A DNA stretch of 64,000 nucleotides, from contig NC_009412.2 of NCBI RefSeq assembly GCF_000002875.2, positions 633,001-697,000 on the forward strand, read 5' to 3'. The notes below the pieces were generated by a model. The model did not search any database and was not told the origin of the DNA. It saw nothing but the letters and a program-made list of their open reading frames with translations. This DNA comes from Leishmania infantum JPCM5. Lineage: Eukaryota; Euglenozoa; Kinetoplastea; Trypanosomatida; Trypanosomatidae. A program made the translations under genes and the position numbers. How positions within the stretch are numbered: position 1 is the stretch's first letter; each line of letters begins with the position of its first letter. Below, piece by piece: positions 59,110 through 64,000 of the stretch.

Positions 59110-61290
59110 AGAGTACTCTCAGTCTCTAAAGCAAGTGCTTGTGCCCCTCCCCCTTCCGGTGTGCGTATGCCTAGATGGGCGTGGCGTGCTGGAGTGTAGA
59201 GTGTGTGTGCCAGTGCTATTCTGCGAGAGCAGGCATTGGCAAGGGCGAGAGCGGTAAGGGTGCGGAGCACCGCGAACAAGCACGCACGCACGCACAGACA
59301 CACGCAAGCGTACAAGGAAGGCCGAACGAAAGAAGAAGATTTGGAAGGAGAATGCGGCAAGGTGAAGGATGATCCGCACTGCACTGTGGCCGGCCGGCGG
59401 CGGGCGGAGAGACAAAGGCGGCTAGCCGCTTGCTTGCCTCCGAGTCGAGTTTACAGAGGAAAGCTCAAGCCCTTTGTTTCCATGCGTTTGAGCGTGCGCA
59501 TGATGCACCCACCACGTCCACCACAGCCCGATGCCGCCCCCGTGAACATTGATGCGCCGGCACGAGTACGCCCAGATGTAAGTTCGCAAGCACACATATG
59601 CGAAAGACATAAACGCGATCGATGGCTTGTGGAGATCTTTCTCCTCACAAGACAACACTGCCCACTCCTCCCCTCCCCAACCACCACGGGAAGACGAAGA
59701 AGAAACAGGAAAACATAAACCTTCCTCCGTCAGGAGCAGATGCTGAACATATGTATGCTGACATCAAAGTACGCACGGCTCACAAGCACGCGCTCTCCAA
59801 CATGGAGAGGATGAGACCGAGTGCTTTAAGTGTGTGTGTGTGTGTGTGTTTGTGTGTGTGCAGCTACGCTCGACCGTATCGGCGCAGTCGCTCTTTTCAC
59901 GGTACCATAATGATGTAAACGTAAGAGAAGAGCGGAACAGGTAGAGAGAGAGAATGGGTGTCGACGACTGCAGCGGAGGAGATGCGAGGAGTACAGGGCA
60001 CACAACAACGGCTACACAATGAGCGTGCACACAAAGAGGAAGAGAGACACCACTGTGAAGGCAGTGGCTGGAGGCAGGGAGAGAAAGCACGGAAGAAAGG
60101 CAGAAGACGGGGTGGGTGCTCGGTGTGGTCGCGTTCCACGAAGAGACGTGGCAGAAGAGGGGAAAAGAAGGAGCGAGCGAGAATGGCATACGTAGAGACG
60201 CACACGCAATCACACACACACACACACATACACACACACACACGGAAACAGGCACACACAGAAGGAGGGCGGAGATGGAGATGGAGCACATAGTGGAAGC
60301 GAGAACACAAAACAAGAGCAACGATGCGTTTCGTTTCGCTTCGCCAACGCGTGAAGAACCACGCGATGGGCCGAACCATCAACCGAGACGACGATGCTGA
60401 CAACTACCACGAGCAGCGAGCGCAAACTAACGGACGAAAGAGGGAGGGCGGAGAGGAGGCGCGCAAGAGGAGACGAAGCCGAATCGTCCACATCGGCAAC
60501 CGGCATAGACAGCACAGCATCGCATTCACACTCACGGACATGCACACCCGCCTTCTACATACACGTTGGCAGGAGCAAAGAGCAGCTGCGCACACGCACA
60601 CGCACACGCACGCACGTGGAACGTAGGACTTGGAACGAAAACAAGAGTGGAGGAGAAAGGAGCCTGTGCCTGCAGGACATCACTGACGACCCCGTGCCCT
60701 CTGCAGAAGTTTGGCATAAGAGAGCACGTGAGAGAGCGCGCACGGAGAGGAGCGCACACGCACACACACACATATAAGCAAAAACGCAAAGATGGGGGAA
60801 GAGCGTATGTGCTCCTTTCCCAGCTGACGCAACGCAGCGCTTAGCCCAACACGCATATTGATGATGAGAGACGGATAGGGAAGCACGCAAAAAGCGCCGG
60901 GACACGTGCCCACGTCGCGGAACGCAAGCTCAACCTCAAAGAGAGAGAGAGACGAGCAACAAGCGAAGCGCAGAGAGAGAGAGATCCGGATCGGTACATG
61001 GAACGGCCATCAAAAGCAACCGTAAAATGAGAAAACCAAACTCAGATGTATGTGTCTGTATATGTGAGAAAGAGGCGCCATCGCCCTCTCTCTGCCCTCT
61101 CGCTCTCTGCTTGATTGCACTACCGCACGACCTCACACACATAAACGCGCATGCGTACACACAGACAAGCCAGATGGAACCCCGTGGATGCGTGCAGCGG
61201 CCGCCTTTTTCGTTGCCTGTCTCGTTTTCTCCCACGAGATGTGATGAAGCCCTTCTCTTACTCGGGGTAGCGCGGCTTCACCGTCTGTGA
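59110..61290. other. Intergenic spacer, 2.2 kb, strongly purine-biased
   Basis: No supported gene. It contains TG at about 59830-59862, CA at about 60211-60242 and a CACACG repeat near 60588-60615. Long AG-rich plus-strand stretches (59930-60190, 60420-60480 and 60930-60990) are polypyrimidine tracts on the coding strand. Confidence 0.6.
60211..60242. repeat. (CA)n microsatellite
   Basis: CA dinucleotide run interrupted once by TA. Confidence 0.9.
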
Positions 61291-62493
61291 CTACCACGCC
61301 AACGGATGCCCGCCCGTGTTTGCCGTAGAACCGCTGCTCGTCTGCCCATACGCCCCAGCGACGGGTGCGGTGCGGAAGAGAGAGAGAATCTCGTCTTTGC
61401 TGCAGCCCGCGCTCTCGTTGCCGCCGGTGAACAGGTCGCCTGTGTTATCGTGCGCTGTCTGCGGGCTCGACGCCGACTGCAGTGTGTTCGGCAACGGCGC
61501 CCCGCTGTGAGCGCCGCCGCTGGCGGGGCCGAGTACAATGCTTGCCGCCCCACCAAACTGCGATTCGAACCAGCCCGAGTCGTTGTTCGCGCTCACCGGT
61601 GGCACCGACGACAGCGGCCCCGCCGTTTCCCCCCACGCCGTAGGCGGCGAGTGGGCACCGCCTCCAGCCGCCGCATAGCCCATACCGGCGCCATGAGTCG
61701 GATAGGCGGAGAAGAGCTCCGCAACGTTTGTGCGGGCCCCCGTCGCCCCCTGCGTCGCTTCCTGACTCGGTTGATTCGTGTTGGGTGAAGACACGGGCGC
61801 GCCCCAGAGCTCCTCGAGCACGGCGCCCTGCGGCTGCGTCTGCCCCGGCTCGCCACCTTGGCACGGTGGCGCGTTCGATCCCGGAGAAGACGCTAAAGTG
61901 GTGGTCCCGCTGCTGCTTGCCGCCTCCATCGGGGTCTCCATAAATTGTGCAACGAGCTCTGCAAAGCGGGGGTGGTAGTACAGCTTCCGCTCATACTTGG
62001 AGCGAATCACGCGCTCGACCACGGCGGTTTCGGTCGTGTTGGTCACGCGTGCCGACGGTGGCATGTTGTACTCGTACAAGAGTCGTCCTCGCGCGTTGCC
62101 GATGTGCTCTACCACGAGCATCATAGACTCCACCCAGGCATCCATGTTTACCGACTTCACTTTCGATACGTGCGTGCCCATAGAGCGGTGGATACCGGCG
62201 CAGCGGAGGCAGAAGAAAATACCAAGGTTGGTGCTCGCCCAACGCGGCTGCTTCGTACCACAGTCGAAGCACTCGCGATTTTCCGGAAGACGCAGCAAGG
62301 CATCGAAGCGCTGCAGCTGCTGCGCCGGCACACCCGCACGGCCCGTACCAGTTCTCGACGCAGCGGCGTTGATTGAACGCGTCTTGGTCGAGTACCTTGT
62401 TTCGGAACCGCCAAACTCGGCACCGTTGTTGCTCGCGCTGGGCGCGTACCCGCCCCGCTCCTCCGGTTCGTAGTGTCGGAAACTAGTTGGCAT
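61291..62493 (-). CDS. ArfGAP-domain protein, SMAP/AGFG-like, 400 aa
   Basis: It starts at the ATG at 62493. A disordered N-terminal 55 residues precedes the ArfGAP zinc finger: C75, C78, C95 and C98 (CFDCGTKQPRWASTNLGIFF, then CLRCAGIHRSMGTHVSKVKS), with the catalytic arginine at 103. The rest of the domain runs to about residue 185 (VKSVNMDAWVESM, RGRLLYEYNMP, YERKLYYHPRF). The C-terminal half is Gly/Ala/Pro/Asn-rich with GWFESQFGG, FSAYPTHGAGMGYAA and DEILSLFRTAP, as in SMAP- or AGFG-type proteins with adaptor- or clathrin-interacting tails. It is expected to stimulate GTP hydrolysis on an Arf GTPase in vesicle traffic. Which Arf is unknown. Confidence 0.92.
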   Translation of the reverse strand: MPTSFRHYEPEERGGYAPSASNNGAEFGGSETRYSTKTRSINAAASRTGTGRAGVPAQQLQRFDALLRLPENRECFDCGTKQPRWASTNLGIFFCLRCAGIHRSMGTHVSKVKSVNMDAWVESMMLVVEHIGNARGRLLYEYNMPPSARVTNTTETAVVERVIRSKYERKLYYHPRFAELVAQFMETPMEAASSSGTTTLASSPGSNAPPCQGGEPGQTQPQGAVLEELWGAPVSSPNTNQPSQEATQGATGARTNVAELFSAYPTHGAGMGYAAAGGGAHSPPTAWGETAGPLSSVPPVSANNDSGWFESQFGGAASIVLGPASGGAHSGAPLPNTLQSASSPQTAHDNTGDLFTGGNESAGCSKDEILSLFRTAPVAGAYGQTSSGSTANTGGHPLAW

Positions 62494-63627
62494 ACCGTGC
62501 TATCATACAGAAGCACCGAGAGTTTTTCAATGGCGTGTATGCCCGTACGACTCGGCGGGTGGGCGCGCCACGCTCTCCTGTTCCACTTGTGGTGTAGACC
62601 CTGTACAAGGAGCACCGGTAGAAGCACGCTGAGGGATGCTGAGACGTAAGATGATGGCGAGTGAAAGCTGACGTGGGCGTGTAGGTTTGCGTTCGGGCAG
62701 AAGGCACTGGACAGTGCTAGGGGCCGACGGTGCTGCTGCAGCGGCTTTCCTTTATTGGGAAGAAGCGCTGTGGAATGGCAGGGGTCGAAGACCGCGACGA
62801 TGCGCTACACCTTATCCGTGCCGTGGCGCGTATCCGTGTGATGCGAAATGGGAAATGGACACGCGAGACTATGCAGAGGACACAGGAGCAGGAGATCTAA
62901 AGCTAGGGAAAGGAGGGGCTCAGGGAGGGAGGGGGGAGAAGGATGGTCAGTCGGCGGCAGTGCGGTGATACGAGGGCTGTCACCAAACTGCAGCCAAGGA
63001 AGGAGAGTAGCGAAACTGGCGCGAGGTGTCAGGGGAGAAAGGGAGGAAGAGTAGGGGCAGTCGCAGAGGAGCAGAAGATGTCAGAGAAAGAGAAAGGAAG
63101 GCATAGTCCAAGAGGGGGTGGCGGCATCGCAGTGCGTGGGATGGAGGAGTAGAACACTGGTGGATGCCGCCCCATCATCGACGCACTCTACGCACGGGTG
63201 CCGAGCAGTCTGCAATGAAGCAACTTCGCCCCTCCCCCATATCCAAAAGTGTCGCCTAGGTGGAACGGAGAGGAAAAAAATTGGTATAGCCCATCGCCCA
63301 GCTGAGCTGACGCACACGCCGCTGCATCAACAAGCAGCATCCACAGCACGCAGTGTCACCGCGTGGCTGACCTCCGCTCGGTTTTGTTCTCGCTGTCCAC
63401 GTGGGTGTGAGGGAGGAATGGAAGGAAGAACGCGGATGCACACGCGTCTGAGAGGTGGAGGAAAGGGAGCGGCTCGCAGGTCACGGCAACACACACATAA
63501 AGAAGGCAGAGAAAGCGCATGCCATCGGCTCACCCCCGTGCGCATGCGCACGCAGGCAAACGTGCACGCCTCGCTTATCCAGACTTCATTACCGCAACTG
63601 GGGACCGACGAAGGGGCTGCGGCACGC
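62494..63627. other. Intergenic spacer, 1.1 kb
   Basis: No supported gene and no strong repeat. It is purine-rich on the plus strand around 62880-63110. It contains the 3' UTR of the topoisomerase gene and the 5' UTR of the ArfGAP gene. Confidence 0.55.
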
Positions 63628-64000
63628 TCACCGGCGATCCTCGCGGTTGCCACGTCCGCGACCACGTCCGCGACCACGTCCGCGTCCACGGCCGCCCCGA
63701 CCACCAGCAGCAGCGCCACCGATGCGGCGGAAGTTACCTATGCGGCCGCGCACTTCCTCGCAGAGCGGGCTCAGGCCTGGATGACAGAAGATGCACGCGA
63801 CAATGCGGTCCTTGCGGTTAGGCAAGACGCTCTTGCCTTCGGGGAACATGATGTCGAGGCAGTTGGAGGCGCATTCGGGGCACTCCTCGAAAGTGACGTA
63901 CACTCGCTGCGCTGTCGGTGGCAGCTTGATCATCATGGGGCACTTGTTGCAGCACACCTTCCACTGGCCAGCCGTCCGGGGAACGAAGGCCATGCTGCCG
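63628..64000 (-). CDS. TOP3B: DNA topoisomerase III beta, C-terminal fragment (5' end beyond window)
   Basis: The frame is open to the right edge, so this is the tail of a gene whose start lies outside. The visible 123 codons hold paired cysteines (VCCNKC, CPECASNC, CIFC) followed by an RGG box (repeated Arg-Gly) at the end. The order MAFVPRTAGQWKVCCNKC, LPPTAQRVYVTFEECPEC, VACIFCHPGL then RG repeats resembles the C-terminus of eukaryotic topoisomerase III beta, where zinc-binding modules and an RGG box mediate DNA/RNA binding. The ATG at 63993 is probably internal, because the frame continues upstream to the edge. A short stand-alone zinc/RGG protein is the alternative. Confidence 0.7.
   Translation of the reverse strand, partial: GSMAFVPRTAGQWKVCCNKCPMMIKLPPTAQRVYVTFEECPECASNCLDIMFPEGKSVLPNRKDRIVACIFCHPGLSPLCEEVRGRIGNFRRIGGAAAGGRGGRGRGRGRGRGRGRGNREDRR
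63651..63686. repeat. 12-bp tandem repeat encoding the RGG box
   Basis: About three copies of a 12-base unit (cacgtccgcgac), encoding Arg-Gly pairs on the minus strand. Confidence 0.85.

Noticed and set aside
6378..60242. (TG)n/(CA)n tracts as possible CRISPR-like or origin elements
   Set aside because: They are simple microsatellites typical of Leishmania spacers, with no spacer-repeat structure or palindromes.
53089..62493. Functional phosphoinositide gene cluster (VPS15, ArfGAP, with the PX kinase and PPIP5K-like fusion further along)
   Set aside because: Genes in trypanosomatid transcription units are generally unrelated in function, and the spacing and intervening genes give no support for co-selection.

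Overview
This is nuclear DNA of a trypanosomatid, most likely Leishmania or a close relative such as Leptomonas or Crithidia. All 14 protein genes that can be supported lie on the minus strand. They are long, GC-rich at third positions and intronless. They are separated by 0.8-3 kb spacers full of (TG)n, (CA)n and polypurine runs on the plus strand, which are polypyrimidine tracts on the coding strand. That pattern fits one polycistronic transcription unit processed by spliced-leader trans-splicing and polyadenylation. Transcription runs from high to low coordinates. The encoded proteins carry the long Ala/Ser/Pro/Gly-rich insertions usual in Leishmania.

In transcription order: the C-terminal end of DNA topoisomerase III beta (right edge, partial); an ArfGAP protein; VPS15, the pseudokinase/HEAT/WD40 subunit of the class III PI3-kinase; a protein with a spermidine-synthase-like methyltransferase domain; an NSUN5/Rcm1-type rRNA m5C methyltransferase; proteasome subunit RPN2; an Mdm12-like SMP-domain protein; a 2457-residue low-complexity protein of unknown function; a 485-residue protein with a C-terminal cysteine cluster; a 2015-residue fusion of a SulP/STAS anion transporter with a PPIP5K-type histidine phosphatase domain; a PX / FYVE-like / AGC kinase / lipocalin-like protein; a probable mitochondrial protein built from about six degenerate repeats; a NEK-like pseudokinase with coiled coil; and the N-terminal part of an unknown protein running off the left edge.

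The most interesting items are two unusual fusions. The first joins the SulP/STAS transporter to an inositol-pyrophosphate-phosphatase-like domain whose catalytic residues look altered. The second combines PX, FYVE-like, AGC kinase and lipocalin-like domains. Also notable are the Mdm12-like protein, which suggests an ER-mitochondria tether in a kinetoplastid, and a candidate degenerate retroposon of the SIDER2 kind in the spacer at about 25.5-26.1 kb. Several proteins touch phosphoinositide, inositol phosphate or membrane-contact biology (VPS15, PX/FYVE kinase, PPIP5K-like fusion, ArfGAP, SMP protein). Trypanosomatid gene order seldom reflects shared function, so this clustering is only a curiosity.

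Limits: identifications rest on motifs read by eye. Splice and polyadenylation sites were not mapped. An assembly gap lies at 41609-41663. Start codons were set to the first plausible ATG, ignoring in-frame TTG/GTG extensions.
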